Assembly: GCF_900186975.1 (NCBI RefSeq)
Contig: NZ_LT906441.1
Coordinates: 868,001 to 932,000 of the forward strand
Direction of reading: 5' to 3'
From: Cutibacterium granulosum
Lineage (GTDB): Bacteria; Actinomycetota; Actinomycetes; Propionibacteriales; Propionibacteriaceae
DNA: 64,000 bases
Below are positions 30,079-40,324 of this stretch, one piece after another (positions within the stretch are counted from its first letter, which is position 1; the number at the start of each line of letters is the position of its first letter). The notes under the pieces are model-generated. The model saw nothing but the letters and a program-made list of their open reading frames with translations. It ran no database searches and was not told the origin of the DNA. Both the position numbers and the translations under genes were made by a program.

Positions 30079-31752
30079 GTGTCCACTGCCACCGATGAGG
30101 ACCCTGCGTCCCCACTGCACGATGCTTCCCGGCCCCCGCTGGAGTCCGGCCTGTCGCTGCGCGGGGTCACCAAACGATTCGGCACCCTCACGGCCAATGA
30201 CCACATCGACCTGGACATGGTTCCGGGGCGAATCCACTGTCTGCTCGGTGAGAACGGGGCGGGCAAGTCGACCCTCATGAACATCCTCTACGGCCTGCTC
30301 GACTCCGACGAGGGGCAGGTGTTCATCGACGGGACGCAGCAGCACTTCGCCAATCCCAGGCAGGCCATGGCGGCTGGCATCGGCATGGTGCACCAGCACT
30401 TCATGCTCGTCGACGTCTTCACCGTTGCCGAGAACATCGTCCTGGGGCGTGAGGAGACCACGGCCGGGGTGCTGTCGATGCGACGAGCCCGTCGCAAGGT
30501 CACCGAGCTCTCGGACCGCTATCACCTCGACGTCAATCCCGACTCGGTCGTCGAGAACCTGCCGGTGGGCATCCAGCAGCGCGTCGAGATCCTCAAGGCC
30601 CTCACCAATGACGCGAAGTACCTCATCTTCGACGAGCCCACCGCCGTGCTCACACCCCAGGAGATCGACGAGCTCATGGCCGTCATGCGCATGCTGCGCG
30701 ACGAGGGACGTGCCATCGTCTTCATCACCCACAAGCTTCGCGAGGTGCGTGAGATCGCCGACGACATCACCGTCATCCGACGCGGCAGGATCGTCGGGCA
30801 GGCCCACCCCGACGACACCGAGGGGGAACTGGCCGAGATGATGGTGGGACGTGCCGTGCAGTTGGTCGTCGACAAGCCGGAGGCGCACACCACCACCCCG
30901 CGCCTGCAGGTGGACGGTCTCACCGTGGCCGACGACACCGGTGCCGTCGTCGTCGACGACGTCTCCTTCGAGGTGCGAGGCGGCGAGATTCTCTGCGTAG
31001 CGGGAGTGCAGGGCAATGGACAGACCGAGTTGGCGTCCGCCCTGCTCGGTACGATGCTGCCCACCGGCGGAACCATTCGCATCGACGGCAGACCGACCAC
31101 GCACGCCGATCCGGCCCGTACCATCAAGGCGGGCCTGGGGTTCGTGCCGGAGGACCGGCAACGCGACGGCTTCGTCGGCACGTTCTCGGTGGCGGAGAAC
31201 CTCGTGCTCAACCATGTCGAGCAGTACACCAAAGGCGGCAGCCTGCAGCTGGGCAGGATACGGGAGAACGCCCGGGAGCGGGTCGCGGAGTTCGACATCC
31301 GCACCCCGTCGATCAACCTGCCGGTGTCGTCCCTGTCGGGTGGCAACCAGCAGAAGGTCGTCCTGGCACGCGAACTGTCCCGTCCGCTGAGCGTGCTGGT
31401 GGCCTCCCAACCCACCCGTGGCGTGGACGTCGGCGCCATCGAGTTCCTGCACAAACGCATCGTCACCGAACGTGACAAGGACACGGCCGTGCTCATCGTC
31501 TCCACCGAGCTCGACGAGATCGAGGCCCTGGCCGATCGGATCGCCGTCATGTACCGCGGCAGGATCGTCGGCATCGTGCCGGCCGGCACGCCACGGGAGG
31601 TTTTGGGCCTCATGATGGCTGGATTCAGCCATGAGGAGGCCACCGAGTCCACCGGCGCCTCGATCCCTGATCCTGCCACCGACCGGACTGTCCTCGAATC
31701 CGTCGCCCCGCAGGAACCCGACACCGCGACACCAGAGGAGTCGAACCGATGA
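30079..31752 (+). CDS. nucleoside ABC importer, tandem ATP-binding protein
   Basis: A 557-residue protein with two ABC ATPase domains. The first (about 15-255) has Walker A GENGAGKS, a divergent signature and Walker B YLIFDEPTAVLT. The second (about 275-520) has a degenerate Walker A (VQGNGQTE) and an intact signature LSGGNQQK. This asymmetric layout is that of the BMP/RbsA-type importers for nucleosides and pentoses. The GTG at 30079 has AAGGA at good spacing. The stop overlaps the first permease gene by ATGA. With the lipoprotein, two permeases and cytidine deaminase it forms a nucleoside uptake and salvage operon. Confidence 0.92.
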   Translation: MSTATDEDPASPLHDASRPPLESGLSLRGVTKRFGTLTANDHIDLDMVPGRIHCLLGENGAGKSTLMNILYGLLDSDEGQVFIDGTQQHFANPRQAMAAGIGMVHQHFMLVDVFTVAENIVLGREETTAGVLSMRRARRKVTELSDRYHLDVNPDSVVENLPVGIQQRVEILKALTNDAKYLIFDEPTAVLTPQEIDELMAVMRMLRDEGRAIVFITHKLREVREIADDITVIRRGRIVGQAHPDDTEGELAEMMVGRAVQLVVDKPEAHTTTPRLQVDGLTVADDTGAVVVDDVSFEVRGGEILCVAGVQGNGQTELASALLGTMLPTGGTIRIDGRPTTHADPARTIKAGLGFVPEDRQRDGFVGTFSVAENLVLNHVEQYTKGGSLQLGRIRENARERVAEFDIRTPSINLPVSSLSGGNQQKVVLARELSRPLSVLVASQPTRGVDVGAIEFLHKRIVTERDKDTAVLIVSTELDEIEALADRIAVMYRGRIVGIVPAGTPREVLGLMMAGFSHEEATESTGASIPDPATDRTVLESVAPQEPDTATPEESNR

Positions 31753-33131
31753 GCGATCGACCCATCCCACCAGAGTCGTCGCCGCGCCGCGCCGACGATC
31801 TGAGAGCCGACAGCCCAGCCGGCTCCACGAACACCGAGGCCGCTCGCGTGCCGATGGGGGCCGAGCCCCAGACACAGAGTCCGGTGGCCCAGAGCGGGAC
31901 ACACTCCGCCGAGTCCCGGTCAACAGCTGGGCAGGCTGGCGTCGAACCAGCGCCACGACGCCGATTCCCGTGGAACGACTTCTGGGTGACGGTGGCTGCA
32001 TTCGTGCTGGCCTTCGTCGTCTCGGCGATCATCATGGTGTTCTCCGACTCCGAGATCAACCGGGAATGGAGCTACCTGTTCTCCCGCCCCGACGCGTTGC
32101 GAGACTCCTGGGACAAGATCTCCGCCGCCTACTCCGCCCTGTTCGAGGGGGCGTTCGGCTCGTGGCAGGCCATCACGGCGACGACCGCCCAAGCCGCACC
32201 GCTCATCTGCGCCGGCCTTGCCATCGGACTGGGCTTCAAGGCCGGCCTGTTCAACATCGGTGGTCAGGGCCAGGCCATCGCCGGGGCGACGATGTCTGCC
32301 TGGGTGGGGTTCAACTTCCACGGGTTGGCGCTGGTGCCACACCTGTTGCTCGCCATCCTTGCCGGATTCGTGGCAGGTGCCCTCTGGGGTGGGATCGCTG
32401 GGGCTCTCAAGGCCCGTGCTGGAGCCAACGAGGTCATCGTCACCATCATGCTCAACTACATCGCCAGCGGCATCCTCGCCTGGCTGCTCACCACGACGGC
32501 GTTCCAGATGCCCGGACGCAGCGACCCGATCGCCCCGATCGTTGACTGGAATGCCACCTTCCCACGGGTGGAGGGCACCCAGCTGCACCTGGGCTTCCTC
32601 CTGGCGCTGCTCACTGCCGTCATCACCTGGTGGTTGCTGGAGCGCACCGCGTTGGGCTTCCACATCAAGGCGGTGGGGAAGAACCCGCATGCCGCTGCCA
32701 CTGCTGGCATGCGTACCAACCGGGTCGTCGTCCGCACGATGCTCATCTCGGGTGGCCTGGCCGGCCTAGCCGGGGTCGAGGTGGCGCTGGGGCCGATCTC
32801 GGGTGCCACCCCCACCCAGCTGTCCATCGGGTTGGTGGGCACCATCGGTTTCGACGCCATCACCGTGGCCCTGCTGGGGCGCTCCAACCCGTTCGGTATC
32901 ATCCTGGCCGGTCTGTTCTGGGGTGCGATGAACCAGGGCGGTCTACGCATGCAGGCCCTGGCGCAGACCTCCCTGGATCTCGTGAGCGTCATCCAGGCGG
33001 TGATCGTCATGTTCGTCGCGGCGCCGATGCTCGTCCGGACGATCCTGCCGTTCCTCAGAACCGGCCGCCAACGCAGGCACACGCAGGACACACCCGTCCA
33101 GACCACGTCCAACTCAGGAGCGGTGGCATGA
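31749..33131 (+). CDS. nucleoside ABC importer permease 1 (YufP/BmpC type)
   Basis: A 460-residue inner-membrane permease of the BPD_transp_2 (branched-chain/ribose/nucleoside) family, preceded by about 70 polar residues that are longer than usual. The conserved segment GLFNIGGQGQAIAGA and GANEVIVTIMLNYIA identify the nucleoside branch. It overlaps both neighbours by four bases, so the ATPase and both permeases are translationally coupled. Confidence 0.9.
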   Translation: MSDRPIPPESSPRRADDLRADSPAGSTNTEAARVPMGAEPQTQSPVAQSGTHSAESRSTAGQAGVEPAPRRRFPWNDFWVTVAAFVLAFVVSAIIMVFSDSEINREWSYLFSRPDALRDSWDKISAAYSALFEGAFGSWQAITATTAQAAPLICAGLAIGLGFKAGLFNIGGQGQAIAGATMSAWVGFNFHGLALVPHLLLAILAGFVAGALWGGIAGALKARAGANEVIVTIMLNYIASGILAWLLTTTAFQMPGRSDPIAPIVDWNATFPRVEGTQLHLGFLLALLTAVITWWLLERTALGFHIKAVGKNPHAAATAGMRTNRVVVRTMLISGGLAGLAGVEVALGPISGATPTQLSIGLVGTIGFDAITVALLGRSNPFGIILAGLFWGAMNQGGLRMQALAQTSLDLVSVIQAVIVMFVAAPMLVRTILPFLRTGRQRRHTQDTPVQTTSNSGAVA

Positions 33132-34456
33132 CGACTGGTGACACGACGCTCTCGTCCCCCGGGCAGGCTGCCCCTGCCCCAGGCTCGGCACAGGAGGTGC
33201 ATCTGGCGAGGATCGAGTCGCGGGAGGCCCGCAGCCACCGCATCTCCACGTCGATCCTCATCGCCATCATGGCCGTGCTCATGCTGGCTCTCGTACCTCG
33301 CACCTCGGGAATCGCGCAGTTCTCGTTCCTGGATTCCCTGAGTGGCAAGGACCTCGGAACGGTCAAGCTGCCAGGTCTGCCGACCGTGCTCGTCAGCGGC
33401 ATCCTGTGCGCCCTCGCCGCCGTGGCCTTCGCCTTCAAGCGCTCACACGGATGGATCGGTACCATCGCCGGAGTCGTCGCCGGTGTCACGGTCGTCGTCG
33501 GGCTGCTCACCTGGGCTGCTGCCGGGGCCAGCCTGCCCTTCCAGGTCTCCAGTCAGCTCGAGGGAACGATCTCGCTGGCCACTCCGTTGATCCTCGGCGC
33601 CCTGTGCGGTGTCATGTGTGAGCGTTCGGGCGTCGTCAACGTCGCCATCGAGGGGCAGATGCTCACGGCGGCATTCACGGCGGCCCTCGTCGGCTCGATG
33701 ACCCAGTCCATCGCAGCGGCCCTCGTCGCCGCCGTGCTGGCCGGTGTGCTCATGGGGGCCCTGCTGGCCCTGTTCACCATCAAGTATCTGGTCGACGAGG
33801 TGGTCATGGGGGTCGTCGTCAACCTCTTCGCCAGCGGCCTGACCGGGTTCCTCTTCAACCAGCTGCTCGTCACCGACGCCGAGAAGTACAATGCGACACC
33901 GATCATGGAACCGATCGCCATCCCGGGACTGTCGAGGATCCCGTTCCTCGGACCGATCCTCTTCAACCAGACGGTTCTGGTGTACATCGGGTTCCTGTGC
34001 ATCGCACTGGTGTGGTTCCTGCTGTGGCGTACCCGGTGGGGGCTGCGGATCCGTTCGGTGGGGGAGCATCCGGAGGCGGCCGACACGGTGGGCATCTCGG
34101 TGACGGCGGTGCGCTGGTCGGCGGTCCTGGTCGGCGGCGTCTTCGCCGGGCTGGGCGGGGCGTACTTCACCATCGGCACGGTGGGGGCGTTCTCCAAGAA
34201 CATCACGGTCGGCAACGGCTTCATCGCCCTGGCGGCGCTCATCATGGGACGCTGGAAGCCGGGCCAGGCGGCGCTCATGGCGTTGTTCTTCAGCTTCGTC
34301 ACCCAGCTGTCCACCGAACTCGGGCCGTTGGGCACCCCGATGCCCAGCCAGGTGCTCCTGCTGCTGCCCTACATCGCCACCATCGTCGCCGTGGCCGGGC
34401 TCGTCGGCAAGGTCCGTGCCCCGGCTGCCGACGGCACCCCGTTCGTCAAGGAATGA
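33128..34456 (+). CDS. nucleoside ABC importer permease 2 (YufQ/BmpD type)
   Basis: A 442-residue permease, the partner of the preceding one. The family segment ERSGVVNVAIEGQMLTAA and the C-terminal WKPGQAALMALFF are visible, with about ten hydrophobic segments. The ATG at 33128 overlaps the upstream stop (ATGA); the longer upstream open frame is ignored because it lies inside the other permease. The next gene starts seven bases downstream. Confidence 0.92.
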   Translation: MTTGDTTLSSPGQAAPAPGSAQEVHLARIESREARSHRISTSILIAIMAVLMLALVPRTSGIAQFSFLDSLSGKDLGTVKLPGLPTVLVSGILCALAAVAFAFKRSHGWIGTIAGVVAGVTVVVGLLTWAAAGASLPFQVSSQLEGTISLATPLILGALCGVMCERSGVVNVAIEGQMLTAAFTAALVGSMTQSIAAALVAAVLAGVLMGALLALFTIKYLVDEVVMGVVVNLFASGLTGFLFNQLLVTDAEKYNATPIMEPIAIPGLSRIPFLGPILFNQTVLVYIGFLCIALVWFLLWRTRWGLRIRSVGEHPEAADTVGISVTAVRWSAVLVGGVFAGLGGAYFTIGTVGAFSKNITVGNGFIALAALIMGRWKPGQAALMALFFSFVTQLSTELGPLGTPMPSQVLLLLPYIATIVAVAGLVGKVRAPAADGTPFVKE

Positions 34457-34463
34457 TCCGTAG

Positions 34464-35027
34464 ATGCGTGGTGACGGCTCGGCAGGCGATAGTTTGGGGC
34501 TGCGCAACGGCTCCGGGACGCGGCAGGAGGGCGGCTCCCCATCTGGGAGAGCCCCTGGGGCGAGCACCGATCCTGAGCCGCACAGCGAAACTGCATCGCC
34601 ACGTGATCCGAGGATCAACTGGGACGACCTCGTTGCCCTCGCCCACCACATGACGCAGCTGTCATACTGCCCCTACTCGCACTACCGGGTGGGGGCGGCC
34701 GGTCTGGCTGCCGACGGGCGTGTGGTGCGTGGCTGCAATGTGGAGAACGCCGCCTACGGCGTCGCCCTGTGTGCGGAGTGCGGTCTCGTCAGCGATCTGG
34801 TCGCCGGCGGGGGAGGCAGACTCCTCGCCTTCGTCTGCGTCGACGCCGACGGCGCGCCGATCATGCCGTGTGGTCGATGCCGCCAGCTGCTGTGGGAGCA
34901 TGGCGGGCCCGATCTGCTCGTCTGGACCCCGAAGGGCGTCATGACGATGGCCGACGTCCTTCCCCAGGCCTTCGACGCGACGGACCTCGGCAAGACCGTG
35001 AGCAGCCCCGGAACGCGGGAGGACTGA
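34464..35027 (+). CDS. cdd: cytidine deaminase with N-terminal extension
   Basis: A 187-residue protein whose C-terminal 130 residues are a zinc-dependent cytidine deaminase, which converts (deoxy)cytidine to (deoxy)uridine. The zinc site is CAEC plus PCGRCRQ, and the substrate segment is YSHYRVGAAG with GCNVENAAYG. About 50 residues rich in Gly, Ser and Pro precede the enzyme, which is unusual. The start could be internal, but the ATG at 34464 directly follows the permease stop and has AAGGA upstream. It is the last gene of the nucleoside uptake operon, so imported cytidine is deaminated at once. Confidence 0.88.
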   Translation: MRGDGSAGDSLGLRNGSGTRQEGGSPSGRAPGASTDPEPHSETASPRDPRINWDDLVALAHHMTQLSYCPYSHYRVGAAGLAADGRVVRGCNVENAAYGVALCAECGLVSDLVAGGGGRLLAFVCVDADGAPIMPCGRCRQLLWEHGGPDLLVWTPKGVMTMADVLPQAFDATDLGKTVSSPGTRED

Positions 35028-35148
35028 GGGCGAGGCCCTGCGCCGTCGAGCACCGGATGCCGAGGCGTGCGGGCGCGTCACCCGAGTCGTCGGGTGAGGA
35101 CCGGACTGTTGGCGGCGTACCGTGCACTGATCCCGCCGACCGACGGCA

Positions 35149-35181
35149 ACGGGCCCCACACCAATGAGGGGTGGGGCCCGT
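35149..35181. terminator. bidirectional terminator between cdd and the MsmK/UgpC-type gene
   Basis: A perfect 11-bp stem (ACGGGCCCCAC / GTGGGGCCCGT) with an 11-base loop lies between two convergent genes, 18 bases from the stop of the minus-strand gene. Confidence 0.7.
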
Positions 35182-35198
35182 GTCACAAGGGGCGAAGG

Positions 35199-36293
<1,095 letters not shown>

Positions 36294-36347
36294 AACCGTT
36301 AATCCTTTCCACGGGCAGGTACGTGCCCGACGATCCGAGTGGAAGTT

Positions 36348-36382
36348 CAGACGGGGCAGGGCCATTCCTGCACGACCGTCTG
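36348..36382 (-). terminator. hairpin between sdaA and the MsmK/UgpC-type gene
   Basis: CAGACGG...CCGTCTG forms the outer stem and GCAGG...CCTGC the inner stem, with a small internal loop. It lies about 80 bases after the sdaA stop on the minus strand and so probably ends that transcript. Confidence 0.5.
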
Positions 36383-36463
36383 GCGCTGCACTGCAAAACC
36401 GTGCAGCTGATCCCAGTGTAGTCGGTGACACCGGGCAACGCGGCTGATCTCGTTGCCAGGGGC

Positions 36464-37897
36464 TCAGCACTCGACGATGTTGACGGCCAGACCTCCGCGG
36501 GCGGTCTCCTTGTACTTGTCCTTCATGTCCCGGCCGGTCTCCACCATCGTCCTCATCACCTGGTCGAGGCTGACGATCTGCTGTCCGTCGCCGGTCATGG
36601 CCAACCGGGCCGCTGTCACTGCCTTGATGGCTCCGACGGCATTGCGCTCGATGCACGGAATCTGCACCAGGCCTCCCACCGGATCGCAGGTGAGACCCAG
36701 GTGGTGCTCGAGGCCGATCTCGGCGGCATTGCACACCTGTGCCGGGTTGCCGCCCATCACCTGTGCCAAGCCGGCGGCAGCCATCGAGCAGGCCACGCCC
36801 ACCTCTCCCTGGCAGCCGACCTCGGCGCCGGAGATCGACGCGGACTGCTGGTAGATGGCCCCGATCGCCCCGGCGACGAGCAGGAAGTCGATGATGGCGT
36901 CGTCATCGCCCTGATCGACCCCTGGGGTGCCCGAGTCGGTGTCGCTGTGCGGTTCGAGGAACTTGAGGACGAATTCCAGTGCCGACGGTACGATCCCGGC
37001 GGCTCCGTTGGTGGGCGCGGTGACCAGACGCCCCCCGGCGGCGTTCTCCTCGTTGACGGCCAGGGCCCACACCGTCAGCCAGTCCATCGAGTCGAACGGG
37101 TCCTGACGGGTTCCGATGCGCTTCTCACGGGCGACGAGGTCGCTGTAGGCGCGCTTGGCACGTCGGCGCACGTGCAGCCCGCCAGGCAGCACACCGGAGT
37201 GCGAGCAGCCGGCCTCGATGCAGGAGTGCATGACGTCGTGGATGTGCAGCAGCTCCTGGGCGACGTCCATCTGCGGGTTGAGTGCCTGCTCATTGGCCAT
37301 GGTGATCTCGGGGATCGTCATGCGATTGTCCGAGCACTGCTGCAACAGCTCGGCGCCGGTGCGGAACGGGTGGGGCACCGCACGGGAGTCCGCGACGATC
37401 GCGGGGTGATTGTCCTCACCGTGCTCGACGACGAACCCGCCACCGATCGAGTAGAAGGTGCGTTCGCACAGCACCTCGTCACCGATCCAGGCGGTGAAGG
37501 TCATGCCGTTGGGGTGGAAGGGCAACGACTTGGTGCGGTACAGGACGAGGTCCGACTCGTCGAAGAAGTCGATCTCGTGGTTCACCTCGTGGGCGGCGTT
37601 GAGGACGATCCGCTTGGTGGAGCGGATCTCGGCGTCGCGGATCGGGGTGCGGTCGGTGTCGACGGTGGCGGGTTCCTCGCCCTCCAGCCCCAGCAGGACG
37701 GCAGACTCCGACCCGTGCCCGTGTCCGGTGGCTCCCAACGAGCCGAACAACTCGGCACGTACCCTGCTCACCTGGTCGAACCGGGGATCGGTCGCCAGGT
37801 CGGTCACGAACACGTTGGCGGCCCTCATTGGTCCCACCGTGTGCGAGCTCGACGGCCCGATCCCAATCTTGAAGATGTCGAAGACGCTCACTGCCAC
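36464..37897 (-). CDS. sdaA: L-serine ammonia-lyase (iron-sulfur dependent, single chain)
   Basis: A 477-residue L-serine dehydratase, which deaminates serine to pyruvate and ammonia. The beta domain at the N-terminus begins VFDIFKIGIGPSSSHTVGPM, and the alpha domain carries the cysteines of the oxygen-labile [4Fe-4S] cluster in EAGCSHSGVLPGG and LTCDPVGGLVQIPC. This is the fused form also seen in E. coli SdaA. The GTG at 37897 gives the N-terminus expected from the family; a GTG six bases later is equally possible. It is a single gene followed by a hairpin. Confidence 0.92.
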   Translation of the reverse strand: MAVSVFDIFKIGIGPSSSHTVGPMRAANVFVTDLATDPRFDQVSRVRAELFGSLGATGHGHGSESAVLLGLEGEEPATVDTDRTPIRDAEIRSTKRIVLNAAHEVNHEIDFFDESDLVLYRTKSLPFHPNGMTFTAWIGDEVLCERTFYSIGGGFVVEHGEDNHPAIVADSRAVPHPFRTGAELLQQCSDNRMTIPEITMANEQALNPQMDVAQELLHIHDVMHSCIEAGCSHSGVLPGGLHVRRRAKRAYSDLVAREKRIGTRQDPFDSMDWLTVWALAVNEENAAGGRLVTAPTNGAAGIVPSALEFVLKFLEPHSDTDSGTPGVDQGDDDAIIDFLLVAGAIGAIYQQSASISGAEVGCQGEVGVACSMAAAGLAQVMGGNPAQVCNAAEIGLEHHLGLTCDPVGGLVQIPCIERNAVGAIKAVTAARLAMTGDGQQIVSLDQVMRTMVETGRDMKDKYKETARGGLAVNIVEC

Positions 37898-38238
37898 GTC
37901 ACCAGTCTGCCTCATCTCGGCATGTCGTGGGCGACTATGCGCCGTTGTGTCCGGCAACGACCACCTGGCTCGCGTCGGACAGCGTGCTCCGGGGCCTGCC
38001 GAATCGGTGCGGTCGTGGGCAGACAGATCGTGGCGAGACCGGGGAGATACTGGTGAGATTCGATGTCGGCCGGTCGCTCCAGGACAGGTCATGGGGAGAC
38101 GGGGGAGATGTCGCCGCGAGGCAGTGGAGCTGCGCGGTGGTGTGGGGCCTTTTTCGGAGGTTCACCCACTCTGGCGTCTGGTGCCGCTTGGGGCAAGGGG
38201 TTGGGGTGGCGTGGCCGGTCCGACGTACAATGTCGACC
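37898..38238. promoter_or_regulatory. divergent region sdaA / DUF488 gene with a near-consensus -10
   Basis: This 341-bp gap holds no gene. At its right end TTGGGG (38201-38206) and TACAAT (38226-38231), spaced by 19 bases, resemble a SigA promoter. The predicted transcript would begin at or next to the ATG at 38239, which would be a leaderless mRNA. Confidence 0.4.
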
Positions 38239-38604
38239 ATGACGACGTTCGTTGCTCGCAACATTCGTGACGACCTTTCCGGGCCTGCCCCGGAGCCGGG
38301 GTACCGAGTGCTCGTCGATCGCCTCTGGCCGCGTGGGGTGCGCAAGGCGGATGCCGCACTTGACGAGACGGCCAAGGAACTCACCCCGAGCACCGAGCTG
38401 CGCCAGGCGTTCCATCACGGGGAGCTGGACTTCGACACCTTCGCCGCCCGGTACCGTGCCGAACTCGACGACTCCGACGAACCGTCCGCCTTCGTCGACC
38501 GAGTCAAGGACGAGGACGTCGTCGTCCTGCTGTACGGAGCCGCTGATCGGGAACACAACCATGCCCTGGTGCTGCGCGACCACCTGGCCGAACTTTCCGA
38601 CTGA
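38239..38604 (+). CDS. DUF488 family protein (YeaO-like)
   Basis: A 121-residue protein with the DUF488 signature YRVLVDRLWPRG near the N-terminus and DEDVVVLLYGAAD near the C-terminus. Its function is unknown. The ATG at 38239 has no Shine-Dalgarno site but sits where transcription from the upstream TACAAT box would start, so leaderless translation is likely. An in-frame ATG nine bases earlier lies inside the -10 box and is therefore less likely. It appears to be a stand-alone gene. Confidence 0.8.
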   Translation: MTTFVARNIRDDLSGPAPEPGYRVLVDRLWPRGVRKADAALDETAKELTPSTELRQAFHHGELDFDTFAARYRAELDDSDEPSAFVDRVKDEDVVVLLYGAADREHNHALVLRDHLAELSD

Positions 38605-38694
38605 GCCCGCAGCTGCGGTTTTCCTCGTGCGGTGTCGATGTGCTGACGACTCCGATTTACTGCGACGGGGCATGTGTTGGGTACCCTGAACCTC

Positions 38695-39705
38695 ATGGAG
38701 AATGCCCCGGAGCCGTCATCCTCCTCGCCCGGTGACATCCGCGAGGACAGGGACGACACGTGCACCGATGATCCGCATGACGATCTGACGTGCACCGATG
38801 CGACCTCTGCAGATGATCTGCATGGCAGGGCCGATGACGATCCGGGCGATGACGACAGCCCCTGGTGGGACGATCCCGGAATGCCGTGGAAGCACAAGCC
38901 GGGCAAGTCCGACTACTGGTGCATGGGCTGGATCGGGTTCCTGGGGCTGTTCTCCTTGGCCATGCTCCCGCTGCGTGGCTGGCTGCTCGGCCTGAGCCCA
39001 CAGATGCTGCTCGGCGTCACGGGGTCGCGCACCGGAGCTGCTGCGACCGGTGCCCTCGTGTCGGTGGACACGGCCAGGCACTGGTACTGGTGGATGCTGC
39101 TCGGCTCGCTCATGTCCATCAAGCTCGACTGGGTGTACTGGTGGGCCGGCAAGCTGTGGGGACGCGGCATGATCGAGGTCTGGGCCGGTGCCTCGGAACG
39201 ATCGGCGAAGAACTACGAGCGCATGGAACGGTGGGCCATCAAACTCGGGTGGCTCGGCATCCTCGTGGCCTACCTTCCCATTCCCCTACCACTCATGCCC
39301 GTGATCTTCGTCCTTGCCGGGGCGTCGGGAATGTCGATCCTGAGATTCGTCATCCTCGACTTCGTGGCCGCCACGGTGTGGAACGGTGGATTCATCCTGG
39401 CTGGCTACGCCATCGGCGACCCGGCAGTGGACGTGCTCAACGGCTATGCCAAGATCGCCAACTGGGTGGCCCTTGGCTTGGTTGCCGTCGTCGTGGTCAT
39501 CATCATGAGACGCTCCGCCAAGAACGCCAAGGGCGGAGCCAGTCGGAAGGCTGGAACCGGGCACACGGCTGACGACCCCGGGTCCGGGCGATCCGACGCG
39601 GTGCAGGCTGGCGGCAGCGCCCGCGCGGCAGAAGCCTCCGGAGTCGGGGACTCCCAGGATAGTGTCATGTCCCGAGCTCCTCGCCGGGCGAAGAACCCGG
39701 ACTGA
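38695..39705 (+). CDS. DedA/SNARE-associated family membrane protein
   Basis: A 336-residue protein with an acidic, low-complexity N-terminus (about 1-75, rich in Asp, Ser and Pro), a DedA-like membrane domain with four or five hydrophobic segments (about 80-270) and a basic tail. The re-entrant stretch YLPIPLPLMPVIFVLAGASGM with preceding amphipathic helix is typical of DedA proteins, which act in membrane lipid homeostasis. The ATG at 38695 is chosen over a TTG 21 bases upstream. It converges on the macrodomain gene with only three bases between stops. Confidence 0.75.
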   Translation: MENAPEPSSSSPGDIREDRDDTCTDDPHDDLTCTDATSADDLHGRADDDPGDDDSPWWDDPGMPWKHKPGKSDYWCMGWIGFLGLFSLAMLPLRGWLLGLSPQMLLGVTGSRTGAAATGALVSVDTARHWYWWMLLGSLMSIKLDWVYWWAGKLWGRGMIEVWAGASERSAKNYERMERWAIKLGWLGILVAYLPIPLPLMPVIFVLAGASGMSILRFVILDFVAATVWNGGFILAGYAIGDPAVDVLNGYAKIANWVALGLVAVVVVIIMRRSAKNAKGGASRKAGTGHTADDPGSGRSDAVQAGGSARAAEASGVGDSQDSVMSRAPRRAKNPD

Positions 39706-39708
39706 GAG

Positions 39709-40236
39709 TCACTCCACCTCGTCGAGCGCCGCACGATAGCCTCGTGCGGCGTCGTCATTGAACGCCACGAGCAGCACCCGCGCCACGACGTCGGCGGCGA
39801 ACGTGCCGCACGCCCGAACCGCGATCCGGGTGGCGACGTCCATCGGGCAGCCGTACGCCCCTGCCGAGATCGTCGGGAAGGCCACGCTGTGGGCTCCCAG
39901 GTTCTCGGCCAGGGTGAGGCTCCTCGTGTAGCACGAGGCCAGCAGCTGCTCATCATGCACCGTTCCACTCCAGATCGGCCCGACGGTGTGTATCACCCAG
40001 CGGCACGGCAGGTCTCCGGCGTCGGTGGCGACGGCGTCGCCAGTGGGCAACCCATCTGGTAGCTGGGTCGTGCGCAGTTCCCGGCACTGTGCGGCCAGGC
40101 TCGGCCCGGCAGCACGGTGAATCGCGCCGTCCACCCCGCCACCGCCTGTCAGGGCGCGATTCGCGGCATTGACGACGGCGTCCACCGCCAGGGTGGTGAT
40201 GTCGGCTCCGACGATGTCCAGCTGTGCGGTGTTCAT
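39709..40236 (-). CDS. macrodomain protein, probable O-acetyl-ADP-ribose deacetylase
   Basis: A 175-residue protein consisting of one macrodomain, which binds or hydrolyses ADP-ribose derivatives. Conserved features are NAANRALTGGGGVDGAIHRAAG at the binding loop and FPTISAGAYGCP at the phosphate loop, both as in YmdB/MacroD-type hydrolases. The ATG at 40236 has AAGGGA upstream. A 16-bp perfect palindrome lies 15-30 bases before the start, so the gene is probably under a dedicated regulator. Confidence 0.9.
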   Translation of the reverse strand: MNTAQLDIVGADITTLAVDAVVNAANRALTGGGGVDGAIHRAAGPSLAAQCRELRTTQLPDGLPTGDAVATDAGDLPCRWVIHTVGPIWSGTVHDEQLLASCYTRSLTLAENLGAHSVAFPTISAGAYGCPMDVATRIAVRACGTFAADVVARVLLVAFNDDAARGYRAALDEVE

Positions 40237-40250
40237 GGTCGATCCCTTCC

Positions 40251-40266
40251 CATGACAATTGTCATG
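40251..40266. promoter_or_regulatory. 16-bp perfect palindrome, candidate operator of macrodomain and ABC exporter genes
   Basis: CATGACAATTGTCATG is a perfect palindrome in the 88-bp gap between the divergent macrodomain gene and the ABC exporter operon. Its position just upstream of the macrodomain start would let a dimeric repressor block that promoter. It differs from the actinobacterial LexA box. Confidence 0.6.
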
Positions 40267-40324
40267 CCCAAGTCCTGACGTGTGACCATGGTGTCACGGC
40301 GCGGATCCGACGACCATTGACATC

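Noticed and set aside
28978-32001. A 1007-codon open frame on the minus strand
   Set aside because: It lies antisense to the BMP lipoprotein, ATPase and permease genes, whose domains are unmistakable; the frame is a by-product of GC-rich codon use.
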